Shown here: positions 53,525 to 61,638 of the stretch, piece by piece
Numbering within the stretch: the first letter of the stretch is position 1
Layout of the letters: each line of letters opens with the position of its first letter
DNA from: Streptomyces malachitofuscus
GTDB lineage: Bacteria; Actinomycetota; Actinomycetes; Streptomycetales; Streptomycetaceae
Length of the DNA: 64,000 nucleotides
NCBI RefSeq assembly: GCF_014650055.1
Contig: NZ_BMUF01000012.1
Coordinates: 238,282 to 302,281, forward strand
Direction: 5' to 3'
Notes under the pieces: model-generated
What the model was told of the DNA's origin: nothing
What the model saw: the letters and a program-made list of their open reading frames with translations, nothing else
Database searches by the model: none
Position numbers and translations under genes: made by a program

Positions 53525-53637
53525 GCGGCCAGCCTCGCACCACGCGCGCGCGAGCGGTGCGGGCCGGACGCCGACGTCCGTGTTTCGTAAGGAGCCGATG
53601 TCCGGTATGCCTGTCTTGTCTTCGTAGGGTGAGAGCC

Positions 53638-54351
53638 GTGACCACCTCCTCCCCCGCCCCGGAGCCGCGACCGGTGTCCGTGGACGTCGTCCTCCCGTGT
53701 CTCGACGAGGCCGCGGCGCTGCCGTGGGTGCTGGAGCGCATCCCGCCCGGCTGGCGCGCCCTCGTCGTGGACAACGGCTCCACGGACGGCTCGGACCGCA
53801 TCGCCCGCGAGCTCGGCGCGACCGTCGTGCACGAGGAACGGCGCGGTTTCGGCGCCGCCTGCCACGCCGGGCTGACCGCCGCCACGGCCGACATCGTCTG
53901 CTTCTGCGACTGCGACGCCTCGCTGGATCCCGCCGATCTGGTGCCCTTTGTCCACGAGATCCGGGCCGGGGCCGCCGACCTGGTGCTGGGACGGCGCCGG
54001 CCGCGGGCGCGCGGCGCCTGGCCGGTCCACGCCCGCGCGGGCAACCTCGCCCTGTCCCGGCTGCTGCGGCGCCGTACCGGACTGCGGCTGCGCGACCTCG
54101 GTCCGCTGCGGGCGGCCCGGCGCGAGGAGTTGCTCGCCCTGGACCTGACCGACCGGCGCAGCGGCTATCCGCTCCAGATGGTGGTGCGCGCCGCCGACGC
54201 GGGCTGGCGCGTCACCGAGCACGACGTCCCGTACGCCCCGCGCACCGGCACCTCCAAGGTGACCGGCACCTGGCGCGGCACGTATCAGGCGGTACGGGAC
54301 ATGAGCCGGGTGCTGAACGAGCCGCCGGTGCGCGAGGAGGTGGCCCGGTGA
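53638..54351 (+). CDS. family 2 glycosyltransferase
   Basis: A 237-aa GT-A-fold transferase. VDVVLPCLDEAAALPWVL (nucleotide-binding start), VVDNGSTDGS, CFCDCDASLDP (DxD-like) and GRRRPR fit polyprenyl-phosphate or secondary-metabolite GT2 enzymes. It has no transmembrane helix, so it acts on the cytoplasmic face. The GTG at 53638 is 7 nt after TAGGGT, so transcription probably starts at the start codon; GTG 53629 is an alternative. It is the first gene of a GT2, DUF2064, methyltransferase operon with 4-nt overlaps. The operon is divergent from a two-component pair. Confidence 0.9.
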   Translation: MTTSSPAPEPRPVSVDVVLPCLDEAAALPWVLERIPPGWRALVVDNGSTDGSDRIARELGATVVHEERRGFGAACHAGLTAATADIVCFCDCDASLDPADLVPFVHEIRAGAADLVLGRRRPRARGAWPVHARAGNLALSRLLRRRTGLRLRDLGPLRAARREELLALDLTDRRSGYPLQMVVRAADAGWRVTEHDVPYAPRTGTSKVTGTWRGTYQAVRDMSRVLNEPPVREEVAR

Positions 54352-54971
54352 CGCCGACGCCGCCCGTGACGCTGCTCGTCATCGCCAAGGAGCCCCGCGC
54401 GGGCCGGGTGAAGACCCGGCTGACCCCGCCGTTCACCCCCGAGGAGGCGGCGGGGCTCGCCGAGGCCTCGCTCGCGGACACGCTGGACGTGGTGGCGCGG
54501 ACTCCCGCGCGGCGCCGGGTGCTGGTGCTGGACGGGGCGCCGGGACCCTGGATGCCGGCCGGCATCGAGGTCGTACCGCAGTGCGCGGGCGGCCTCGACG
54601 AACGGCTGGCCGCCGCGTTCGGCGGGTGCGACGGACCCGCCCTCCTCATCGGCATGGACACCCCCCAGGTGACCCCGGACCTGCTCACCGTGGACTTCAC
54701 GGACTGCGACGCCTGCTTCGGTCCCGCCGAGGACGGCGGCTTCTGGGCGCTGGGCCTGGCCGAACCCGACCCGGAACTGCTGCGCGGCGTGCCCATGTCG
54801 ACGCCGGACACGGGCGCGGCACAACGGCGGCGGCTCGCGCATCTGCGGGTGCGGGAACTGCCGCTGCTGCGGGACGTGGACACCGCCGAGGACGCGGCCG
54901 CGGTGGCGGGTGCGGCACCGGACGGACGGTTCGCCGCGCGACTGGCCCGGCTGACGGCGGCCCGCCGGTGA
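54348..54971 (+). CDS. DUF2064 / TIGR04282-type nucleotidyl- or glycosyltransferase-like protein
   Basis: A 207-aa protein of the DUF2064 family. Its start VTLLVIAKEPRAGRVKTRLTPP and later IGMDTPQVTPDLL and GPAEDGGFWALGL are the family hallmarks; they resemble the MobA/CofC nucleotidyltransferase fold. In cyanobacteria, relatives lie in arsenosugar loci, which is why some databases use that name. Here a GT2 partner lies upstream and a methyltransferase downstream (both GTGA overlaps), but no arsenic gene is present. The reaction is unknown; NTP-sugar synthesis is one possibility. Confidence 0.85.
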   Translation: MTPTPPVTLLVIAKEPRAGRVKTRLTPPFTPEEAAGLAEASLADTLDVVARTPARRRVLVLDGAPGPWMPAGIEVVPQCAGGLDERLAAAFGGCDGPALLIGMDTPQVTPDLLTVDFTDCDACFGPAEDGGFWALGLAEPDPELLRGVPMSTPDTGAAQRRRLAHLRVRELPLLRDVDTAEDAAAVAGAAPDGRFAARLARLTAARR

Positions 54972-55663
54972 GCGGCGTGCGTGCGGCGGCACGCACGGGA
55001 CTTCGGCGCACGGCCCCCGCCGCCGAACGCGCCTGGTCCGCCGACCCCTACGCCGACGCCCTGCACGCCGGCCGGGGGCCGCTGTTCCTGCGCCGCGCCG
55101 ACGGATGGCTGCTGCCCCTGGACGTGGAGCGCTGGTGCGCGGAGGCCGACGCGGCCGACCTGGAGGTGCTGCGGCGCTGCGAGGGCACGGTGCTGGACGT
55201 GGGCTGCGGACCCGGGCGGCTGGTCGCGGCGCTGGGCGCCCGGGGGCACCGCGCGCTCGGCATCGACGTCAGCGAGGCCGCGGTCGCGCACACCGTCGGA
55301 CGGGGCGGTCAGGCGCTCCTGCGCTCCGTCTTCGACCCCCTGCCCGGCACCGGACGCTGGGGCACCGCGCTGCTCGTCGACGGCAACATCGGCATCGGCG
55401 GCGACCCGGCCGCCCTGCTCCGCCGGCTCGCCCAACTGCTCGCACCGGGCGGCCTGCTCATCGCCGAGACGTCCCTCCACCCGGACGTCGACGAACGCGT
55501 CCTGGTCCAGATCACCGACGCGAACGGCACCCCCGGCACCCCGTTCCCCTGGGCCCGCGTGGGCACCCCGGCCCTCCTGCGCCACGCGGCAACCACGGGC
55601 TGGCACCCGACCGACCAGTGGTCGACCTCCGAACGCACGTTCGTGTCCCTGCGCAGGGAATAG
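54968..55663 (+). CDS. class I SAM-dependent methyltransferase
   Basis: A 231-aa methyltransferase. Motif I TVLDVGCGPGRLVAALGARG (about 74-93), acidic residue at the end of beta-2 in ALGIDVS, and post-I motif LLVDGNIGIGGDP are clear. The last gene of the GT2 operon, coupled by GTGA overlap. The substrate is probably a product of the two upstream transferases; no direct evidence. Family repeat A copy 3 follows its stop. Confidence 0.9.
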   Translation: MSGVRAAARTGLRRTAPAAERAWSADPYADALHAGRGPLFLRRADGWLLPLDVERWCAEADAADLEVLRRCEGTVLDVGCGPGRLVAALGARGHRALGIDVSEAAVAHTVGRGGQALLRSVFDPLPGTGRWGTALLVDGNIGIGGDPAALLRRLAQLLAPGGLLIAETSLHPDVDERVLVQITDANGTPGTPFPWARVGTPALLRHAATTGWHPTDQWSTSERTFVSLRRE

Positions 55664-55707
55664 CCCGCCCCAGTCGGCCCGTCGGGCAGGCGAGGACGAG
55701 GCCGTCC

Positions 55708-55806
55708 CTTCAGCCCGTCCGGCATTTGAGGACGAGGCCCGAAGGGCCGACAGGGGGTCTGGGGGCGCAGCCCCCAGGGACGGGAAGGGAAGGGGCGGCG
55801 GGGGCG
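55708..55806. repeat. dispersed palindromic repeat, family A, copy 3 (half element)
   Basis: It matches the reverse complement of the left half of copy 1: CAGCCCGTCCGGC, GGACGAGGCCCGAAGGGCC, the GGGGGCGCAGCCCCC hairpin, and the end GGGGCGGCGGGGGCGA. It lies between the convergent methyltransferase and a membrane-protein gene. Confidence 0.75.
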
Positions 55807-55820
55807 ACACCACCCAACCG

Positions 55821-56252
55821 TCAACCCGACGCGCGCCGCCCCCTCCCCACACGCCAGGCGAACACCACCGCCGACCCCCCGAACAGCACCGCCGTGATCA
55901 CCAGCCACCGCCCCAGGAAGCCGTCCGCCGACTGCCCCGCCACCCCCGCGTACCGCTCCGACACCCGCCCACTGATCAGCGGGAACCACACCAGCAGCAA
56001 CAACCCGGACAACGCACAAGGCACCCGCACGTAGTTGACCCACGCCCGCCGCCGCCCCGCCCCCTTCACCAGCCCCCGGTCGACTCCCGCGTACAGCGGC
56101 AGCAGCACCAGGTCATGGATCACCGCCGCCCCCACGAACCACAGCGCGATCAGCACCCAGTCCCCGTCGAGCAGCCGCACCCCCGCGTACCCGCACAGCG
56201 CGAACGAGCACAGCAGTACGCACAGCTGGAACGGACTGCCGAGCCCACGCAT
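55821..56252 (-). CDS. small membrane protein, unknown family
   Basis: A 143-aa protein with four hydrophobic segments (about 8-27, 30-52, 72-92, 118-136) and a basic C-terminus. I do not recognise a family. It lies 19 bp downstream of the molybdenum-cofactor protein gene, on the same strand, so it may be a partner of that protein. I chose ATG 56252 (MRGLGSPFQL), 9 nt after AGGAGG; ATG 56258 is two codons earlier. Confidence 0.75.
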   Translation of the reverse strand: MRGLGSPFQLCVLLCSFALCGYAGVRLLDGDWVLIALWFVGAAVIHDLVLLPLYAGVDRGLVKGAGRRRAWVNYVRVPCALSGLLLLVWFPLISGRVSERYAGVAGQSADGFLGRWLVITAVLFGGSAVVFAWRVGRGRRASG

Positions 56253-56271
56253 TACCATCGGCCTCCTCACC

Positions 56272-57540
56272 TCACACCTCACCGAAGGTCAGCCGCTCGA
56301 CCCACTTGGTGTTGAGCACACCGGGGGCGGCGGGCACGATGATCCGGGCCGGATACCCGTGATCCAGGGTCAGCTCCTCGCCGTTGACGAACAGGGCGAG
56401 CAGGGAACGCGGGTCCTCCACCTGATTCGCGCGCAGCGCGGCACGACGGAAGGGACCACGGCGCTGCAGCGACTCCACGAGTACGTCGACCGGTTCGTCA
56501 TGGCCGACGAGCGCCGCGAGGTCCCGCAGCCGCACGCCCCGCCACCACTGGTCGGAGGTGGACCAGCCCTCCACGCACGCGATGGGCAGGTCGGCGCTGT
56601 GCAGCGGCAGACCGAGCAGGTCGGCCCTGCTGAGCCGTGCCGTGCCGGAGCGTCCGGCGACGGTCAGCCGCCACGCCTCCTCGCTCGTCTCGCCGGCGCG
56701 GACCCCGACGTACGCGGCGGTCTTGTTGATCTGGAAACCCCCGGGTCCGCCGCCGGGTTCGGGGCCGCCGTGCGGGGTGAGGACGGCGGTCTCGCGCAGC
56801 GGTCCGTCGAAGCTGCGCCCGGCCGAGGTGGCGAAGAGGAGCAGCGAGGCGCCGCCGACCAGCCCGAACGCGCCCCGCCGCGAGACGGTCGGCCGGTCGG
56901 GCCGCGGAGCGGCCAGCTCATCGGGTTCGTCACCCGGCTCCCCACTCCCCTCCCGCATGGCCCGCAGGTTGCGGAACGCCACCGGCGCCTTCAGCACCAC
57001 GTGGGCGAGGAACGCGCCGAAGAAAACCCAGGCGCCGTAGAAGTGCAGGGGGTAGAAGGAGCCGGGGAAGACGTAGTCGAGCTGGACGTTGAGGATGCCC
57101 GTGACGAACTCGAACAGCGCACCGCCGACGAGCAGCAGCAGTGAGATCCGCTCCAGCGCGTGCGTGAGCGAGCGGGCCGGCGGCAGGGTGAACAGCCTCG
57201 GCACCACCGACCACAGTTTGGCCAGCAGCACCGGGACGAGCGCGAGGCCCAGGGTGACGTGAACGCCCTGGGTGAGCCGGTACAGCCACGGGGGGTCGGT
57301 GGGCCAGGAGAAGAGGTAGAAGCCGAGCAGCCCCTTGCCCGGGGTCATGTCGTTCACCCGTGCCAGATCCGGGTTGTACGCCGCGTACGACAGCAGTCCC
57401 GTCACGAACAGGATCGTGATGCCGACGAGGAGCACCACCCCGAGGACCGCGGTGAACCGGATGCCGCGCAGCGGGCTGCGCCAGAAGTCCGGCGCGAACG
57501 GGCCGCGCGCGGGAGGGGTACGGAGGAGAGAGCGAGCCAT
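56272..57540 (-). CDS. membrane molybdenum-cofactor oxidoreductase with internal twin-arginine motif
   Basis: A 422-aa protein. Four helices (about 28-52, 82-110, 128-150, 165-190) form a cytochrome b561-like N-terminus. A twin-arginine motif, SRRGAFGLVGG (about 219-229), precedes a fifth helix. The rest is an extracytoplasmic oxidoreductase molybdopterin-binding domain, with the candidate Mo ligand Cys in IACVEGWSTSDQWW. This five-helix arrangement, with Sec-inserted helices followed by a Tat-dependent one, resembles a dual-targeted Mo protein described in S. coelicolor (Sco3746, from memory). Its substrate is unknown. The start is ATG 57540, after GGAGGA. Confidence 0.86.
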   Translation of the reverse strand: MARSLLRTPPARGPFAPDFWRSPLRGIRFTAVLGVVLLVGITILFVTGLLSYAAYNPDLARVNDMTPGKGLLGFYLFSWPTDPPWLYRLTQGVHVTLGLALVPVLLAKLWSVVPRLFTLPPARSLTHALERISLLLLVGGALFEFVTGILNVQLDYVFPGSFYPLHFYGAWVFFGAFLAHVVLKAPVAFRNLRAMREGSGEPGDEPDELAAPRPDRPTVSRRGAFGLVGGASLLLFATSAGRSFDGPLRETAVLTPHGGPEPGGGPGGFQINKTAAYVGVRAGETSEEAWRLTVAGRSGTARLSRADLLGLPLHSADLPIACVEGWSTSDQWWRGVRLRDLAALVGHDEPVDVLVESLQRRGPFRRAALRANQVEDPRSLLALFVNGEELTLDHGYPARIIVPAAPGVLNTKWVERLTFGEV

Positions 57541-57653
57541 GTGCCGACGGTAGATCCGGACCACCCCCCGAGAGGGTCAGGGAAGCATGACGAAACGCTG
57601 ACATCCGCCCTTGTCAGCCGGTCGCGCGCGCTCCCCCGGCCTAGCGTGACGGC

Positions 57654-59027
57654 GTGAACCGCGATCTCCCCCGTACTCTCCCGCCCGTCCGTACGACCCC
57701 GCGCGGCGGACTCGGCCGCGATCTGACCGCCGTCGGCGCGGCCGCCCTGCTCGTGCTGGCCGCCGCGGTGATCGGGACGCACATCCAGAACCGTCACGGC
57801 ACGCTGCGGGTGGCCTGGCCGCCGCTCGTGGGCGACTGGATGCCGCACACCGGTCCGGGCACTCCGGCCGCGCCGGCCGTCGCCGCCGCCGTCGTGGCGT
57901 ACGGGCCCGCCCTGGCCGTCCGGCTGTCCTGGCGGCCCCTGCTGCTAGCCGCCTGGGGGGTGTCGCTGGCGTGGACCTGGTCGCTGGCCCTCGTCGACGG
58001 CTGGTCGCGGGGTGTCGCGGAGCGGCTGAACACCCGGCACGAGTATCTGCGGGTGATCGACCGCTTCGGTGACATCCCCGCCGCGCTGCGGGACTTCAAC
58101 GGTCACATCCTGATCGGCACCCCGGACAACTGGCCCGCGCATGTCGCCGGACATCCGCCGGGCGCCACCCTCACCTTCGTCCTGCTGGACCGGATCGGTC
58201 TGGGCGGCGGCGGATGGGCCGGGGCCTTCGTCATCACCGTCGGCACCACGGCGGCGGCCGCGATCCTGATCGCGGTACGCAGGCTCGCCGATGAGTCGCT
58301 CGCCCGCCGCGCCGCGCCCTTCCTGGTGCTGGCCCCGGGCGCGGTGTGGGTGGGCGCCTCCGCCGACGGCTACTTCACGGCCGTCACCGCCTGGGCGGTC
58401 GCCCTGCTGGCCCTCGCCGTCACGGGTCACCGGCCGGCCTGGACGGGCTTCGGCTCCGGGCTGCTGTTCGGCGTGACGGTGTATCTGTCGTACGGGCTCA
58501 CCCTGTTCGCGGTGATCGCCGCGGCGGTGCTGCTGCTGGGCGCGCGGCGGCCGCGACCCCTGGCGTACGCGGTGGCCGGGTTCCTGGTCGTGCCGGCCGT
58601 GTTCACGGCCCTGGGGTTCGACTGGTGGGAGGCGTACCGGCTGCTGGTCACCCGCTACTACCAGGGGGCGGGCGGGGTACGGCCGTACGGCTACTGGGTC
58701 TGGGCGAATCTGGCCTGCACGGTGCTGGTGGTGGGCCCGGCGACGGTGGCGGGGCTGCGCCGGGCGGGCGCCGTGTGGGCCGGGTCCAGGACCCCGCTCC
58801 CTCGCTCCCCCGCGCCGCGTCTGGCCCTGCTCGTGTGCTCCGCGCTCCTGGCGCTGCTGATCGCCGACCTGTCCGGGATGAGCAAGGCGGAGACGGAACG
58901 CATCTGGCTGCCGTTCGCGTTCTGGCTGCTGCCCGCCTGCGCGTTGCTGCCCGGCCCGCGCGGGTGGCTGGCCGGGCAGGCCGCCCTGGCCCTGCTCCTC
59001 AATCACCTGGTCCTGACGTGGTGGTGA
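57654..59027 (+). CDS. polytopic membrane protein, GT-C glycosyltransferase-like
   Basis: A 457-aa protein with about 11 helices. A large loop after helix 3 (about 120-165) contains RHEYLRVIDRFGDIPAALRDFNGHI and HPPGATL. That layout resembles GT-C mannosyl/arabinosyltransferases of the GT39/GT83 kind that use polyprenyl-phosphate sugars, but I cannot see a diagnostic acidic motif near the first loop. It could be a sugar-lipid processing enzyme. GTG at 57654 follows TAGCGT (57642-57647) by 6 nt, so probably leaderless. It is divergent from the Mo-protein gene. Confidence 0.75.
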   Translation: MNRDLPRTLPPVRTTPRGGLGRDLTAVGAAALLVLAAAVIGTHIQNRHGTLRVAWPPLVGDWMPHTGPGTPAAPAVAAAVVAYGPALAVRLSWRPLLLAAWGVSLAWTWSLALVDGWSRGVAERLNTRHEYLRVIDRFGDIPAALRDFNGHILIGTPDNWPAHVAGHPPGATLTFVLLDRIGLGGGGWAGAFVITVGTTAAAAILIAVRRLADESLARRAAPFLVLAPGAVWVGASADGYFTAVTAWAVALLALAVTGHRPAWTGFGSGLLFGVTVYLSYGLTLFAVIAAAVLLLGARRPRPLAYAVAGFLVVPAVFTALGFDWWEAYRLLVTRYYQGAGGVRPYGYWVWANLACTVLVVGPATVAGLRRAGAVWAGSRTPLPRSPAPRLALLVCSALLALLIADLSGMSKAETERIWLPFAFWLLPACALLPGPRGWLAGQAALALLLNHLVLTWW

Positions 59028-59066
59028 ACCCCCCGGTCCCGACGGAGGTGAGGAGCGGGCCGCGGA

Positions 59067-59477
59067 TCAGCCCTCGGCGGCGGGCTGCAGCCGCAGCGAG
59101 ATGCTGTTGATGCAGTACCGCTGGTCCGTGGGCGTCGGATATCCCTCACCCTCGAACACGTGCCCGAGGTGCGACCCGCAGCGGGCGCAGCGCACCTCGG
59201 TGCGCACCATGCCGTGCGACCGGTCCTCGACCAGCTCCACGGCGTCGCTGGCCCTCGGGTCGTAGAAGGAGGGCCAGCCGCAGTGGGACTCGAACTTGGT
59301 GTCCGAGGTGAACAGCTCGGCGCCGCACGCGCGACAGGAGTAGACGCCCTCGGTCCTGGTGTCGGTGTACTCACCGGTGAAGGCCGGTTCCGTGGCCGCC
59401 TCGCGCAGAACCGCGTACTCGGACGGCGAGAGTTCCGCGCGCCACTGCTCGTCCGGCTTCTCGACGTCGTACGGCAT
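59067..59477 (-). CDS. msrB: peptide-methionine (R)-S-oxide reductase
   Basis: A 136-aa cytoplasmic enzyme that repairs methionine-R-sulfoxide. Two structural-zinc Cys pairs (SCRACG and RCARCG), the GWPSFYDP motif and the catalytic Cys in QRYCINSISL are all present. Length is normal for stand-alone MsrB. It is 14 bp downstream of murC on the same strand, so it may be cotranscribed. Confidence 0.96.
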   Translation of the reverse strand: MPYDVEKPDEQWRAELSPSEYAVLREAATEPAFTGEYTDTRTEGVYSCRACGAELFTSDTKFESHCGWPSFYDPRASDAVELVEDRSHGMVRTEVRCARCGSHLGHVFEGEGYPTPTDQRYCINSISLRLQPAAEG

Positions 59478-59491
59478 GAGCTTCCAGCCCC

Positions 59492-60880
59492 TTACTTCGA
59501 CAGACGGTCCAGGATCCGCGGGCCGAGGTCGGTGACGTCGCCCGCTCCCATGGTGAGAACGAGATCACCGGGCTTCGCCATTCCCGCCACCACGTCGGGG
59601 ATCTCCGCCTTGTCGTGGACGGCCGTCACGTCGGCGCCGGCCGCCCGGGCGGCCTCGATGATCAGCTCGCTGGTGACGCCGGGGATCGGGTCCTCGCGGG
59701 CCGGGTAGATGTCCAGCACCACCGAGGCGTCGGCCAGGGACAGCGACCGGCCCATCTCCTTGCCCAGCTCCCGGGTGCGGGAGAACAGGTGGGGCTGGAA
59801 GACGACGAGGATGCGGGCGTCACCGGCGGCGGAACGCATCGCCTCCAGGTCTGCGGTCATCTCGGTCGGGTGGTGCGCGTAGGAGTCGATGACCTGGACG
59901 CCTGCGGCCTCGCCCTTGAGCTGGAGGCGCCGCTTCACACCGGTGTACGCGGCCAGTGCGGGGGCCAGCTCGGCGGCCGGGATGCCCAGTGCGGCGCCCG
60001 CGGCGAGCGCGGCCACGGCGTTGTGCGCGTAGTGCCGTCCGGGGACGGACACGGTGAAGCTGAGCGGGGCGCCGTCCAGCTCGACGGTGACCTCGCTCTT
60101 CAGCCCCTGCGGCACGACCGACAGCACCCGTACGTCGGCGTCCTCCGCCTCGCCGTACGTCACCGTCCGCACCGAGCCGTCCAGCCGCCGGGTCAGCTCG
60201 CGGGCGCCCTCGTGGTCCGCGGAGATCACCAGGGTGCCGCCGGGGACGATCCGGCCGACGAACGTCTCGAAGGACTCGTGGATCTCCTCCATCGACGCGT
60301 AGTTCGCGTGGTGGTCCAGCTCCACGTTGAGGATGATCGCGACCTCGGGCGCGTACTTGTGGAAGCTGCGGTCCGACTCGTCCGCCTCGGCGACGAAGAT
60401 CTCACCCGCGCCGTGCAGCGCGTTGGAGCCGGGGGCGTCCAGGTCGCCGCCGATCGCGTACGACGGCTCCCGGCCCAGCTCGGTGAGGGAGACGGCCAGC
60501 ATGGAGGTGGTGGTGGTCTTGCCGTGGGTGCCGGCCACCGCGATCGGCCGCAGGCCCTCCATCAGGGCGGCGAGGGCGTCGGAGCGGTGCACCACCGGGA
60601 TGCCCAGCTCGGCCGCGCGGAGCAGTTCGGGGTTGTCCTCGCGGATCGCCGAGGAGACGACCACACAGCTGGCATCGTCGGCCAGGTGCCCGGCGGCGTG
60701 GCCGATGTGCACGGTGGCGCCGTGGGCGCGCAGGGCGTCGGCGGTCGGGGAGTCCTTGGCGTCGCTGCCGGCCACCTTGGCGCCGCGCTGCGCGAGGATC
60801 TTGGCGATGCCCGACATCCCGGCGCCGCCGATGCCGATGAAGTGCGGTCGGTCCATGGCGGTAGGAAGGCCGGGTGCCAT
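59492..60880 (-). CDS. murC: UDP-N-acetylmuramate-L-alanine ligase
   Basis: A 462-aa Mur ligase that adds the first L-Ala of peptidoglycan's stem peptide. N-terminal FIGIGGAGMSGIAKIL, ATP motif AVAGTHGKTTTTSML (P-loop), VAEADESDRSFHKY, and C-terminal YAHHPTEMTADLEA are all typical. It is cytoplasmic and essential. It is separated from the usual dcw cluster, as in other Streptomyces. The stop is TAA. ATG 60880 is used; an internal ATG (MDRPHF) 8 codons later is also possible. Confidence 0.97.
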   Translation of the reverse strand: MAPGLPTAMDRPHFIGIGGAGMSGIAKILAQRGAKVAGSDAKDSPTADALRAHGATVHIGHAAGHLADDASCVVVSSAIREDNPELLRAAELGIPVVHRSDALAALMEGLRPIAVAGTHGKTTTTSMLAVSLTELGREPSYAIGGDLDAPGSNALHGAGEIFVAEADESDRSFHKYAPEVAIILNVELDHHANYASMEEIHESFETFVGRIVPGGTLVISADHEGARELTRRLDGSVRTVTYGEAEDADVRVLSVVPQGLKSEVTVELDGAPLSFTVSVPGRHYAHNAVAALAAGAALGIPAAELAPALAAYTGVKRRLQLKGEAAGVQVIDSYAHHPTEMTADLEAMRSAAGDARILVVFQPHLFSRTRELGKEMGRSLSLADASVVLDIYPAREDPIPGVTSELIIEAARAAGADVTAVHDKAEIPDVVAGMAKPGDLVLTMGAGDVTDLGPRILDRLSK

Positions 60881-60960
60881 GCGTGTTCTCCCAGTGGTGC
60901 GACGAGCGGGACGGCGGTCTTCGCGCCCGCGCCGGGGACCCGGGAGAGCGCCGCCCCAGC

Positions 60961-61434
60961 CTATGCCTTGCTGTGGGAGAAGAGTTTCAGCACCGGCACG
61001 CCGACCTTGTGCCGTGCCCGGGACGCCCAGTCCCGGTGGAAGAACTCCTCCACGTAGTGCGGATCGGTCAGGACGATCACCTCGTCCGCGCCGACCTCTT
61101 CCACCATCGCCTTCAGCGCGTCCAGGGGATGGTCCTCGATGAGCCGGCCGTCCGCCGTGTCACCGGTGGCGCGCAGGGCCTGCAGGGACACCTCGAGGGC
61201 GCGTTCCCCCATGCTCTGGGCCTCTTCGCCCTCGGGCGTCTCTCCCTCGCGGACGGCCTCGTCGATCTCACCGAGCGCGACGTCGTCGATGGCTCTCAGC
61301 AGCCGGTCGGCCTGTTCGCCGCGCGGCTGGAGCAGCACGTGGAAGGAGACCGGCTCGTCGCCGTGCAAGGTGGTGACGAACTCCACGTCGGCGGACGTCA
61401 GGGCCTTCTCGATCATCAGTACGCTTGTGAACAC
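60961..61434 (-). CDS. conserved hypothetical protein
   Basis: A 157-aa soluble protein I cannot place in a family. It is acidic, with alternating helix and strand (TSVLMIEKALTSADVEFVTTLHG, VSFHVLLQPRG, VIVLTDPHYVEEFFHRDWASRAR, VPVLKLF). The pattern faintly resembles a universal-stress-type or Rossmann-like fold. GTG 61434 is chosen because GAAGGGG lies 7 nt upstream. It is upstream of murC on the same strand. Function unknown. Confidence 0.75.
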   Translation of the reverse strand: MFTSVLMIEKALTSADVEFVTTLHGDEPVSFHVLLQPRGEQADRLLRAIDDVALGEIDEAVREGETPEGEEAQSMGERALEVSLQALRATGDTADGRLIEDHPLDALKAMVEEVGADEVIVLTDPHYVEEFFHRDWASRARHKVGVPVLKLFSHSKA

Positions 61435-61638
61435 CAGGCGCCCCTTCTCCTCGGAGGACCCGCGGGTCCTCTCCGCTCCGAGGGCCGAGCCAGGCCCCGC
61501 GGAAACCATCCTGCCCCGTGTTCGCACGGGTACTGCCGGAATCAGTCTTGCCGCTTCCCGCGCGGAGCGGCTGCATCCGTTCCGCCGATCGCCGGACCGG
61601 CGGCATCCTCGAACAGACGCTCGCTCCCCTCCCGGACC

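Noticed and set aside
54348..54971. Arsenosugar biosynthesis gene
   Set aside because: The family name comes from its neighbourhood in other bacteria. No arsM, arsenate reductase or efflux gene is seen here, so only the DUF2064 assignment is kept.
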